This document shows, one piece after another, positions 47,301-58,283 of a stretch of 64,000 nucleotides of DNA (its first letter is position 1; every line of letters starts with the position of its first letter). The stretch comes from Lepas anatifera. Its lineage: Eukaryota; Arthropoda; Thecostraca; Lepadidae. The DNA lies in NCBI GenBank assembly GCA_034440635.1, contig JAOTON010000319.1:62001-126000 (forward strand), in the 5' to 3' direction. Made by a program: the position numbers and the translations under genes. The notes under the pieces were generated by a model. It ran no database searches. It was not told where the DNA came from and was given only the letters and a program-made list of their open reading frames with translations.

Positions 47301-49011
47301 TTATCTAACTCCGGTGTCGCGTTTCACGAAATTTCGCGCCTCCGCATCGTGGGAGAGCGCCGGCGCCGACAGCTGCTCCACTTTGACCGCTCCTGATCCT
47401 GCTGACCTGCTGGAGCCGGTCGTGTAATACTCAGCTAGCTGCTCGCCTTCTGGCGGCAGGAATCCCAGTGCCACCAGGGTGCGCGTCGCACGTGCTGTTA
47501 GTTCCTCTTTGTACCGCCAGATGGTGGTATCTACCACGGTGCCGTTCTTGTATTCCTGCTCGCACTTCTTCTTGAGCGATGCGACGCAGTCCGCACGGTA
47601 GTGCTGCAGCTGGGCCTCGCTGGTGTTGATGCTGTACGAGAGGCAGCCGCCCAGACACGCCAACGGGAAGTGGTTGTGCAGCGCGATGACCCGGTCTGTG
47701 CGGTGGAAGCACTTGATGTAGTGACCCGGTTTGGTGAAATTCTTGCTGCGCTTCACGTGCTGAAGCATGTGCATGTACTTGGGTATGTCTCGGTTCCAGG
47801 TGTGCTCGTGGTCCAGCACATCAAAGAAGTAAACGTTGCGCGCATTGTACGAGGCGATCGTCTTGTTTTTCTTTTTAGCCTCGGCGGCAGCACGGGGGAC
47901 GATCGACTTCATTAAAGAACTCCAGCTGTCATGGCCGGTCGGCATGATCACCTCATCGTAATCGAGGAGTACCACGTGTTCATACAGGTAGATGTTGCGG
48001 TAGAAGCAGTCGTTGTAGGGTACCAGCTCGCTCTGCCGTTTGTTGGTGACCTTCTTGCGCAGGTAGAGCCGCTGTAGCACCGACAGATTCGGCTGTTCTC
48101 CAGCCAGAGTAAGCGGCGTCACTTCAACCAGACCGGTGTTCTGATAGTGACGGAGCACCTTGGAGATGTTCGGGTGCACCTCGAGCTCGTACAAAAAGAT
48201 CTTGTTGGCACCGAGCAGCTGGAGGATCTCTATCCACTCGACGAGACGCACTGATATGTCCTGGTCCGGGAAGGACAGGCCCTTGACACAAACGGCGAAG
48301 TCCTGCCCCTGCTGCCCGGCCGGAGGACGGTTGTTGATGACACGCAAGGCTACTGTCGATGTGTTGCAGGGGTTCTCCACTACTGTCACTGCTTCGGGTA
48401 CTAAGTGTGCGTGATGTTTGGGAATTACACACGCCATCAGGTACGGCTGGATAATGCCTTGCTTGAAGTTGCCCCACTTCTCGTGCCATACGTACTTGTA
48501 CTCCATTACTGGGACGATGACTGGCTGGCTCTCTGCCTGGAACCATAGCTGGCAATGCGTCTTCAACGTCGGCTTCAACCGGTCGATCATCACCATGATC
48601 CGAACTAGCGGGTAAATCGACAGTGCCGGTCGGTTGTCGTAGTACGCCGCGTAGAAGTTATACGTCCCGTTGCTGGTCTCCAGCACTTGCCAGTAGAGGT
48701 TGTTGAACTTTAGGTCATATACTGCTGGCAGTTTGGCGCATGTCTTGTTGGTCTGAGACACCTTGCCGCGTCTCATCTCCCAGTAATCCACTGGCAGGCT
48801 CGGCACCATCTTCTGCACGCTCTTCAGCACCTCGCTCTCGGAGAGCGCAGGCGAGGTGTCCACCAGCGGCGTCAGCTCCATCAGCCGCTCCAGCGGTAAG
48901 GCCTCGGTGCTGCCCTCTACCACCGCCGAGCCGGTGAGCGCGTTCTGCAGGATCTGTCGCGAGTTGACACTGGAGCTGAGGAGACGTGGCTGCCGATCCG
49001 CCCCGGTGAAC
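47301..49011 (-). CDS. Glycosyltransferase family 92 protein, main (last) exon
   Basis: GT92 enzymes (DUF23) are Golgi type II membrane glycosyltransferases; the C. elegans member GALT-1 adds galactose to core fucose of N-glycans. Numbering from an in-frame ATG at 49112, the protein is 603 residues. The catalytic region (about 270-540) has VCVKGLSFPDQD, RLVEWIEILQLLGANKIFLY, the metal-binding DYDE (384-387, in LLDYDEVIMP), HNHF (479-482) and QHYR (503-506). Sequons occur at 122, 148, 315, 342, 416 and 523. A good splice acceptor (cttgtccggttgcag) sits inside this open frame, so the exon probably starts at 49011 (codon 35, F) and the ATG is likely intronic. No transmembrane anchor is seen, so it must come from an upstream exon not found here. 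The donor sugar is not predictable. Confidence 0.9.
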
Positions 49012-49268
49012 CTGCAACCGGACAAGACGAGCCCGTTAGTGAATGCACACCGAGCAGGCGTGACGGCGGAAGGCAAGGCCATTGCGCGCTGCGCCCACGA
49101 CTGGAACGTCACATTCGTGACGCACTGACAGACAAACGGGAAAAGTTCTGCACATGCACTGCGTTGTTTGGTTCCAGATCCAGTTTCACTTCACTTTGGT
49201 ATGAAAATGACGCTACTTTGTTCACAGAAGCGTTGCTTTGCACAGCCAATTTCACACAGAGCATCAGC

Positions 49269-49644
49269 CAGTGGCGGATCTAGCCGGTCAGTTTGGGAGG
49301 GGCAAACAAAAGTCGAAAAGCAAAAAAAGAACGTCGCGCAACGCAAAATTGCGCAAAAATATGACTTCCCGGTACGGGTGTTTGAGGCAATAAGCAAAAA
49401 AAAGTCGCGGGCTGAAAAATATGAGCTCAAGATATTTTTTCCTATCCAAGGCCCGATATTTTCACTGAACTTAACTGGTTGAAGTTGAGAGTTAAAGCAC
49501 CAAAATGTTGCCTATAAACTTAAAAGGAGTCGGGGAAAAAAGGAGGTCGATCGCTTTGGGGGGGCAAAAACATAGTTTTGCCCCGAGCTTTTCCGTTTGG
49601 GGGGGGGCAATTGCCTTTTTTTGCCCCCCCTGGATCCGCCACTG
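49269..49644 (+). mobile_element. hAT-like MITE, CAGTGGCGGATC type (376 bp), 8-bp duplication gcatcagc
   Basis: Begins CAGTGGCGGATCTAGCC and ends CCTGGATCCGCCACTG. Exact 8-bp duplications gcatcagc at 49261-49268 and 49645-49652. It lies just upstream of the GT92 exon, probably in its intron. Confidence 0.9.
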
Positions 49645-49974
49645 GCATCAGCTGCAAAGTATTGTACTCTGAAATGCTGCAAAAAGTCCGGCAAAGGCGG
49701 TTTTGATATAAGTGAAGGCATGAGAAAAAAACGTGAGCAAAAGAATTATTAGCAAAAGGAAACCACGCTACGTTACCACAATATGTATGTCACGACAAAG
49801 ACCCAGAGCTTTATCGGTGTATTTGTAAGTGGCAACCCATGAAATGTCGGCTTTTTACACGAGAATACACATCGTAATTAGGCAAGTTTGGACTGCGAGA
49901 CCCAATTGGAAGGACGTGATATAATCATTTTTAGGCATATCGACGCGCCAACTGCCAGAATTACATACTGAAGC

Positions 49975-50093
49975 CAACTCTTTCCCTGTTGGAACGGTTG
50001 CTGGGAAGTCAAATTACTCCTTGCTCAGAAAGTCCGCGGGTTTTGAACCCGGGTCAGTCGCGAGGAAAGCGGTCACGCTAACCACTGCACTAG
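49975..50093 (-). mobile_element. tRNA-derived SINE, minus strand
   Basis: On the minus strand an A-box-like sequence (tggttagcgtgacc, complement of 50071-50084) precedes a B box (gggttcaaaaccc, 50038-50050). The body (ccaactctttccctgttgg on the plus strand) matches 53494-53578. The cloverleaf is incomplete, so a SINE rather than a tRNA gene is inferred. Confidence 0.65.
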
Positions 50094-53000
50094 GTGATAG
50101 CACGTTATAACCACCTAAGGTTATTACAACCCGTTATTGAGCATTTAAATCTGCTATTACTGTCACTGAATGCAGCTACGAGCTCACACCAAGCTTATGT
50201 ATGTACAGCCGGTTCCACACTGATTGGTAGGTATGTCAGTTGTTTTAAGACATATCTTAAAAACGATTACACTTCTCACAAAAGGTTGCGTCTATAGTAC
50301 TGTCTTTTGACGAGCTCTTTAAATGTGGCCCCTGCGAACTGGATGAGACGTCAATTTGGAAAATTATGGACGAAAAAATATTTTCGCCGATACCGATGAT
50401 TTTCTGTGTATTTTCACAATTACTTCCGAATTTTGGACCCTATGAAGTATTTTTGCACGTCAGTTCATACATCCAGTTAAAAAGCAGCAGGTCAGGCAAC
50501 AGTACTGTCGGCAGGAAACATCACTTGAGAGAGATTTCGCAAAAACGACCGCGGCCTAATAATACTTACCAATCAGAACCAGCTGTACACCAGTGCGGTG
50601 GATGGAAAGAATACAGTCGCATCGATGTTTGAACCCCCCCTTCCCCCATTAGTCGCTCATCTTGACTGGCGGCATTCTGTAGATGTCTGAGGACCGTTAA
50701 TCGTCACAGTACCATCGCGCAAACTCGTTTGGAGACAACAGGCCTTCATGTCGCGGCTTAAATGGAGTCGGACAAAGCCGCCAGTGAGTCATAGGGTGAG
50801 TCGACAGTCAGGGTGCTGCCACCTGCTGACTAGCACCAGGCATTGTCACCAGGCCGGACTCCGTCACCCAGCGCTCCGTTTCAACCCCGTGAAGCTCCGG
50901 GTATACACAGACCCGACATTGTTGGACAGATTGAGAGATCTGACAGCGACCCGCTCGGCGTGGCTGGGTCGGCACGCGCGGGCGTACATACAACAGACGG
51001 GACACAGCAGCCCCTCCGGACACGGCTCTCCAACTTTCGTGAAGACAGATGGGCTCGATCTAGCGCTCTCTAAACATCAGTGCTGGAGTAGGCACTTTTC
51101 CCTGCAGCTGACGTCGGCGTCGTAGTCAGGGCCGTCACGTGTTGACAAACCCGCACATGCCGCTCACCAGAGGCGAGGGCAGTCCGCCCAGATGCGACCG
51201 CCGCGGGGATATTCGTACTTGACAGTCAGTGTTCGCATTTATTTCTCTGACAAGTCCTGGGAAGTATAGATAGCCTGCCGCAAATGATTTCTCGCGCGCA
51301 CTGAGCAGCTGGATCACAGCTGGGGTCCTTCGTATCTGTTTTTCAATACTCCCAGTGACGATGGCACAAATCGTTAAGAGTTATTTGTGTCAAGAACGAC
51401 ACAAATCACGGAAGTGTCACCTCACTGAATATCAATTGCACCATGCATGCGTCTCTTCTTTTAATCACAGACAGAGAGCTTCGCGGAAAGAATTTAAAGT
51501 ACTCCAACGAAGTCTCAGCAACAGCCAAACTAAACATACTCACACAAAATATTAGTAAAGAAGTCGCAGTTTAAGATAGACTGCTGAATCCACCTGATTT
51601 TCCGCTGTTCTCTAGGTAATCTAGCTACGGGTGCTTCGTGCATTGGAATTTCATGCATGAACATCCGTAAGATTTGTCCGAGCCAAACCCTTCTGCTCTC
51701 CCCATCCATGACCAGATTCTCAGAGTAGAGGAGTAAAACAACCACGGGCTTTTTATGCAATGTCACGCACCAAATGCTCATAGTAAGTCTGAAAGGAGAT
51801 AATTTTACCAGGGAGCATGTCATAACAGAATCCCGCTCTGTATGCTACGTGGCTTAGTATAATCTACTGTGAATTATCCAGACCCGACCCCAGTGCAATG
51901 TAAAGGAGTGGGGAGACGGGCGACAGGCCTGCAGCAAAAACAGCTCTAACGCGCGCCGCGCTGAGAAACGCCAAACGTTCCAGCAGGAGCCGGGCGGGTT
52001 ACCAGCCAGCGGCCGACCCCCAGACTGCATCCATCAGAGCAGAGGTCGCCCGCCGGCCGCGTGTTGTTGTTGCTGAAACGCCGCAGTTGGCTGCTGAGGT
52101 TATCGTGAAGCTCATCACCGCGGAGGCCAGCGACGACAGCTTCTTCAAACAAGGCGCAGCGTGCGGGCTGCTGAGTCCGTGCCGGCACTATGCAGCATTC
52201 TTCAGAAATACCAGGGTCTCTCATCAGCGTCTAATCATGTAAATACGCCGCTCGCTGATCAGATGTCCGCTTGTTTATATCTCCAGTTACAGAGGGTACC
52301 CGAATCTGGTGTCCGGCACACGCGGGGTGCAGGTCGGATGGCCTGTCATGACATTCTAGTCACCGGGAACTGCGCGCGGAAAATCGACACGTCAAGCCGA
52401 CGGGATACCCAAATAATTTCATTATATTTTTCACTTCACAAATGTTTTCCATTTCTGCATCTTTTTTGCAGGCTGGTATTCAGAGATATGCTCATCTTTA
52501 CCAAGTAAACTGATCCGATTGCGATGATTATACTGCTGATTTCTGAAGATTGTAAATAAATTACTAGCGATTAATCATGCCTCCAGGCGTACTGAAAAAG
52601 CTGGCGCCTGACTGCGGTCTCCAAAATTTGAGGAGTGACGTCAGTTTGGTTGCCATCGGTTCCACGACAGTGCGCACACTCGGGGGCTGAAGCCGCGGGC
52701 GACAGCATGGGGAGAGGCCAGGCCGGTGGCAGCGGCTCCCGCCCTCGTCCCACTACTCCACACGGCCGCCGCCAACGATGACTGCACCGGCAACAGCCGC
52801 GCATATGACAGGTTTTCACCGCCGAGACGACAGAAGGAACGTGCCGGCTGGCGATAGGTGTTTTAACCCGCCGTGTAAAGGCGGGCGGTGCCACTGAACT
52901 GGTTGATGAGCTGATGGTCGACTTCAAGGATCGGGAGGTATACATGTATATACTGTACCTTCACTCTCTTGGGTCAGAGGCAGCACGTGTCCCATGAAAT

Positions 53001-53207
53001 AGGCTGAATGTGAGGAAGTCGATGTATGGCCAAGTTTTCCGTTATTTCAACAGAACAGGTAAAATGTTTTTCCCTGCACGGATCACCACGCAGCGATACC
53101 AGTTTTGTTTGATTATGTCACGATAACCTATCACGATGACATATCATCACATGAAGCATTGAATACAAATCATTGTCGGCCAGAATGCTAAGCACCAATT
53201 CGCATAA
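50094..53207. other. No recognised gene; two GC-rich patches
   Basis: 50750-51130 and 51930-52950 are GC-richer than surrounding DNA and open on several frames (for example LRDLTATRSAWLGRHARAY at 50931-50990). This could be exon or CpG-rich promoter sequence, but no domain is recognised. Confidence 0.3.
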
Positions 53208-53345
53208 GAATAGGCTTAGGAACAGAGGAAACGAGGCCAGGCCCCCTCCCAATATTCCAAAATCTTAGCCGCTAGCCCTATGGTGTTGACTGAAAAGAAA
53301 TGATCAGTTGAACTCGCCTTGCCCTCCCTCCATCCCCACTGTTCT
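53208..53345 (-). mobile_element. Diverged fragment of the CATAGGCGTAGGAAC MITE family
   Basis: Has 'ataggcttaggaacag', 'ccctcccaatattcc', 'ccctatggtgttgactgaaa' and 'aagaaatg', matching the 41240-41384 element with the inner part rearranged. No clear second end. Confidence 0.4.
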
Positions 53346-53493
53346 GGGCGTTGGTAATCTTGTGCGTAAAGTCAAACAGACGAGTGTAAGTAGTAGCACA
53401 AACGTCGTATTCCGTAACATTAATAATTTTACTTAGTTATAATACCTTTAGGGGGATTTTCGAAGCATCGAAATCCAGAATCATATGGCATCG

Positions 53494-53578
53494 CCAACTC
53501 TCCCTGTTGGAAAGGTTTCTCGGGAGCCAGTTGGTTCCTTGTTCAGGGAAGCCGCCGGGCCTTGAAGCCGGGTCGGCT
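53494..53578 (-). mobile_element. Truncated SINE related to 49975-50093
   Basis: Shares 'ccaactctccctgttgg', 'ccttgttcagg-aagccgccggg' and a B-box-like stretch (cttgaagccgggtcggc). The A-box end is missing. The following 53579-55116 shows no gene. Confidence 0.55.
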
Positions 53579-55116
53579 GTGTATCTTCCTTAGTTCATTC
53601 ATTCATGATAATCGCTCTTTTTGTTTCACAGAGCTGCAAAATATCTCAAATCTGTCGGGCACTTTCGAAAAAAACCTCCAAATCTGTCGGGTGGTTAGGA
53701 TAGGACTATTAAAATTGTCTAAACCCATTCAATTGGTAAAATGTTCCTACTCATTTTCCACATTCTTAATAGAAAATACTAAAATTAGCATAAAAAACTT
53801 CTAGTTTGGCACCAATGGATATCATTATCCTTATTTTTGTGCTCTGATCCTTATATGTGTGATATCCTTATTTTTCGTGCTCTGAAGCCGCCTATGGCAA
53901 ATCTAAGTGGAATGACACAAGTCTATTAATTTTCAAAACTCTAGAACTGAGACTGTTCTTCGGGTTTTCAATTATCAGACTCGCTCAGGAAATTAAGGTT
54001 ATCGGCAGAAACCTATAACAAAGTGAATACCGAACCACCAATTCTCATTTTCTGGAGTCACCATTGGTAAAGGAAATTTATTATTGGATGTAATTTGAGA
54101 TTTGTGGACGTACAGCATACAAATAGTGCGTGTCAAAGTCAGCTCGACTGGTTCTTGAATAAGACTCGGTCTTGAATTCAGATGATTTAGGTCACAGGTG
54201 GAAATATACAATAACATGAAAAGCAGCCCCCCTTTTTCAGTCCTCTGCAGCCGCCAATGACAAAAAAATGCTGCACTAGAATGAGAATAAGTGATATTTT
54301 GTTATTATGTTACATAGTCCAGCCCAGAATACTTAAAAATATAGTTTGCAATGGAAGAAAGCTGACCTGGTTCCCATACCATGCGGTTACTTATGCCAGC
54401 TTCTGCAGATTTTCATGATTTCAGTTTTTTGGAGGTGGGAGGGGGTAATTTGGAAGGAACCCCCAAAATTTATATATGGATTTTGCTCTGATGGCCAGAC
54501 AAACAAGATTGGAGGGGTACTTTTTTGATATTCGAAAGTGTTTTTTAAGGATCATGGCTACTTGTAGTTGAATACAAACATGTAATATTAGCTTTCCATG
54601 ACTTTTAAATGCATGTTTACATGAAAAATCCCAAATTTTGAAGCTGTTGGCTATTTCAAAGTTTTTCATGCATTGCTGTGCTCATTTCCATGAGGGTACG
54701 TGGTTTAGGATCTGAAGTTCATGAGGCTAATAAATAACCTTAAGTCAGTTAGATAGTAAATGTCAAATAAATATCATGTTTCCAAGGAAGTTTAGAGTAA
54801 AAGGAATGAGTCAAGGTTGCACTAGGCTGTGTTTTTGTTATATCTTTGTCCCCTTGACATAGATCATAGGCATATTTAGGTAAGTGAATAAAATGAAATG
54901 GGAGAAATAGTTTGGTACTTAAAACACAAATTAATGTGGAAAGGTGAAGAGTTTTGTTTCTTTGGCATCTACAAATCCACTGATGAAGGTATGCAACTTT
55001 TGTGGTTAATTCTGGACAAACAGGCATTGAATTTAAAAGAAGACGGAAGGGAAAATCGAATGTTTTAGTCTAATTTGACCAGTCTGCTGGTAAAATTCAT
55101 TTTTCCCTTATTAATA

Positions 55117-55437
55117 TCATTTAAAATTATTGATCAACAGTGAGCATAACATACTGTGTGGATATAAATGTAAGCTGCCGAAATTACAACGAACACCACA
55201 TCGCTTACTTGTTTGTTTTCTCCCCACACTGTTCTGATCTGCCCGCTGTTTGATCCATGCTTCAAAACGACCTCCTTGACCAAAACCGCTGTTCCTGAAC
55301 TTGCAGGGCAGCCCAGAATGCTTGATTCGCTGATGCTCCTTAAAAAAACGTTCTTCGCCAAAATACTCACATCCCTCAAATCCACATTTAAGCTTGACAC
55401 GGGACGGTGGAAGGGGCTTCAGCTTAATCGGAGCCAT
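55117..55437 (-). CDS. Small open frame with a C2H2-like finger, uncertain
   Basis: The 106-codon frame begins MAPIKLKPLPPSRVKLKCGF and has one finger-like segment, C-x4-C-x12-H-x4-H (CGFEGC...FFKEHQRIKH). The rest has no recognised similarity. It could be a lone exon of a zinc-finger gene or a transposon product, or chance. No splice model was made. Confidence 0.3.
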   Translation of the reverse strand: MAPIKLKPLPPSRVKLKCGFEGCEYFGEERFFKEHQRIKHSGLPCKFRNSGFGQGGRFEAWIKQRADQNSVGRKQTSKRCGVRCNFGSLHLYPHSMLCSLLINNFK

Positions 55438-55659
55438 TTATCAGCCCTTCAACTATGGACGATGAAATCCAGGCTCAACCAGTTTACTCAAGATGTATAC
55501 CAAAGTAATGCAAGAGAAACATAATAAAAAACGCAACCTTGCAACGTATTGCCTCCACCACACCACGGGATTCTAGGGCCTTGGTCTCCGCCATATCCAC
55601 AACGCAGCACACCAAACCGCAGGGCTGCTTTTCAAACCAGATACCTTTTACACCGGCTT

Positions 55660-55697
55660 TGCCGCAAGGCCGCTGTTCAAACAGCGCCCTTGCGGCA
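55660..55697. repeat. Hairpin
   Basis: tgccgcaagg-c-cgctg, loop ttcaaa, cagcg-cc-cttgcggca. Strong stem with one bulge. Confidence 0.7.
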
Positions 55698-55769
55698 GCG
55701 TTGAGCGTACTTCCAAACGAAGGAAACGAAGGAAAAAAACTGTTTTGCCTGTCTAAAGGCCTTTACGGC

Positions 55770-55825
55770 GGCCTGTCGGGCCAAGCTGTCGCGTGCTATG
55801 GAATACAAATCGGGCCCGACAGGCC
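55770..55825. repeat. Inverted repeat, 13-base perfect arms
   Basis: ggcctgtcgggcc (55770-55782) and ggcccgacaggcc (55813-55825). Together with 55660-55697 this suggests a fold-back element. Confidence 0.7.
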
Positions 55826-55870
55826 GGTGAAGGAATTTTTCCAGCAGAGGATTTTCTGGGTGACGTTTAA

Positions 55871-55990
55871 AAGGCCCTCTGTGCATAAGGCCCTCTATTC
55901 AAAGGTCCCTCGATTCATAAGTCCCTCGAAAAGACCCTCTGTGCATAAGGCCCTCTTTTCAAAGGTCCCTCGATTCATAAGTCCCTCGAT
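55871..55990 (+). repeat. Tandem duplication, two 60-bp units
   Basis: Units 55871-55930 and 55931-55990 differ at a few positions only (ccctctgtgcataaggccct repeated). A 202-codon frame (55539-56147) passes through both, because 60 is divisible by 3, but has no domain. Confidence 0.8.
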
Positions 55991-56944
55991 TTTCCATCGG
56001 TTCTTGCCGCACACTGGCTTGATATGGGAGAGGTGCAAATTCATGAAAAACTTGTTGAGTGAAAGAGGTGACAATTCTAATATTGAGTTTTTTAGAACAA
56101 AAAATATTTTCTGTTTCCTTTCAAGATTTTTTTCTCACAGATTGTAAGATCTGTCGCAGGACCATACCGTGCCCTAAAATCTGTCGGGCGCTTTATGACC
56201 CGAGAGCCCGACTTTTTGCAGCTCTGTTGCTTCATCAAAAGTGTAAAGCAATGCTTTGCTAATGTGGGAAAATGAGAGGGATAACAAAAAATGCTGAGTC
56301 CTTTACAAGCATTAGCACTGCCACATTACCAAAAGGCTATCCTACTGGATAGATCTCATGTCCGTTTTTTGCGCAGGTAGTTTCCGTAATTATATATCAT
56401 ACGTACACAAGTGTTATCTGCCCAGGTGGGCGGTGCGATTTCTGTTCTGCACTGCCCAGCGCGAGCAGAAGAGTTCTGTATTTTGCTACTTCCAACCACG
56501 TTAAAATCATCCCCTCAAGACCGTGGCTAGAATAAGAAATCCCACTCTCACTGCAGTTACCTCACACAACGCTAAGCTCTGAAAAGGGAGCCAGGGCAGA
56601 AGCGTTTCATGGGAGGCAAAGGAAGAATCACCAAAAAGCGAAGCTTTAGTCCATGTGCTTAAAAAATAATCTAGCAACCAAACTAGCAATTAAAATATCA
56701 CCGGAATCACAGGTAGGTATCAAGTGATATCAGAAAAAATTTCGACCCAACATTTCTCCATAGTTTACACATTCCCAACATTCGTTCGTTGTACAAACGA
56801 TTAACCTTCACCGCCTTACAGAAGGTTTAATCGTTCAGAACTGCAAGTCACAGTTGAAACTTCGTTACCACCGAAAAGCCGTAACACCAACCCATGAAAC
56901 CAACCCGATCACCACTAATTCGGCAGAGTAAGCCTGACTACGTG
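55991..56944. other. No recognised gene
   Basis: A small hairpin (cgattaaccttc / gaaggtttaatcg) lies near 56798-56833. Otherwise nothing was recognised. Confidence 0.4.
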
Positions 56945-57027
56945 TGTCGCCGCTCACGCGATGTTTACCCACGCCAGGCCCGCGCCGGCGTGTCATATAA
57001 TATTGATGCGACATCGCGTGAGCGACA
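56945..57027. repeat. Fold-back hairpin, 17-base arms with one bulge
   Basis: tgtcgc-c-gctcacgcgatgt (56945-56964) pairs with acatcgcgtgagcgaca (57011-57027). The loop has its own GC stem (cacgcc...ggcgtg). Confidence 0.75.
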
Positions 57028-57484
57028 GATCATGGCCCATCGTGGGACCCTGCCGTTGAATAAGTAATACCAATGTTCAGTCTACAGCCCGGATACGTGC
57101 CCATTGTGATCGGGGAGGGCGCACCAGCGCAGGTTCTCTGTGTTAACGATTGCCGCCTGCGTGATGCGGGACTGATGGACGCAGAAATCAAGTCGGACTC
57201 TACGCATAGAGTTGATTAGAGTGGTCACCAATGGTCACGCTTAAGACGTGTCACAAGTGTTGGTTATCTAGGAAAATATCAGAAGCAATATACTTAACTG
57301 AACACAGCGAAATGTGTCATATCCATACCACTTTAAAATGCAGCCCATTGCAATAAAATGCAGCCTCAGTGGTCAGAAACTAATCACTTTCTCCAACGGC
57401 GACCAATATTTGCCCCGAGATAGGTTCCCCCGAACGAAAATGACGAATGAGTCTAAAAAGATAACAAGTGATATCCCAACGAAC

Positions 57485-57649
57485 CAGTGGCGGATCGAGA
57501 ATCATTTCGTGGGAGAGGGCGGATGCTAGCAGGCTCAGCCGTACCTCGCCTTTACCCCGAATAACCTCTCCCCACGTGATTACTACGGGTACTCAGAACT
57601 TTCGGGACAGGGGAAGGCTCAAGCCTGCAGTCCCTTGTATCCGCTACTG
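57485..57649 (+). mobile_element. hAT-like MITE, CAGTGGCGGATC type, old copy
   Basis: Left CAGTGGCGGATCGAG and right CCTTGTATCCGCTACTG are imperfect inverted ends. The outside 8-mers (caacgaac, aaaagcac) agree only partly, so no clear duplication survives. Confidence 0.55.
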
Positions 57650-58070
57650 AAAAGCACAGACTGAGTAGGTTTGACACTGGATTGTGCTATCGTAGTATAT
57701 TTGAGTGACTTTTTTCCGTCCGGATGGGTATCAGTGTCTCTCTTAAAAATTTGCGTTCTTCTTGCTCCCCCAAATTTTACTGAACTCTGTTGACAAGCTA
57801 GGGGTCTTTCTGATCTGTGCACAGCCCCTCCAAGACAGATTAAACGAGGTTGGATCCCCACAAATAGCCAGTCAGGTCCCCAATTGATTGAACCCGCTGG
57901 TTACTAAAACATATATCATGCAAAGGAATGCAAAAGTTTGGTAAAAGTTCATAATAGCTTTATGGTCTCTGGCAGAGCCAAACAAAATGTTCAAATCAGA
58001 CACATCAATGACTAGTAAATGCCTTTAGGCATCAAATCTTTAAGACACACGGCACTCAGATTTCTAGCAT

Positions 58071-58283
58071 ATGTTGATTGTCCCTTTGATTCTGCTATTG
58101 CTCGTGTGTGCGGTTTCAGCGCGTTTCATTCACTCGCCGCGGCGCCCGATGACCAGCCCGGGGGCGGCGGCGCCGGCGGCACTCCATCAAGGCCGGAGAC
58201 GCGGCGTGGCCAGTCGGCAGCGACGGAGACGCTTTCGTCGGTTCCGCTCCGTCGCACCGGCGCTGGCCACCCTGCGCTCCTGA
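58071..58283 (+). CDS. Possible small secreted peptide precursor
   Basis: A 70-codon frame begins MLIVPLILLLLVCAVSA, a good signal peptide with a hydrophobic core and an Ala-x-Ala-like cleavage site after residue 17. The mature part is basic and proline/alanine-rich: RFIHSPRRP (18-26), then a GRRR (41-44, a glycine before a tribasic site, as in amidated peptides) and RQRRRRFRRFR (49-59, furin-like and arginine-rich). This fits a neuropeptide-like or antimicrobial precursor, or a first exon. There is no family match that I recognise, and the GC-rich sequence is open in other frames too, so chance is possible. Confidence 0.35.
   Translation: MLIVPLILLLLVCAVSARFIHSPRRPMTSPGAAAPAALHQGRRRGVASRQRRRRFRRFRSVAPALATLRS

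Noticed and set aside
47601..47915. Plus-strand 104-codon frame inside the GT92 exon
   Set aside because: Antisense shadow of a clearly coding exon.
50025..50095. Minus-strand tRNA gene
   Set aside because: Boxes fit but arms are incomplete and the body is repeated at 53494, so a SINE is preferred.
55539..56147. 202-codon open frame as a gene
   Set aside because: It consists of hairpins and an in-phase 60-bp duplication; no family similarity is seen.
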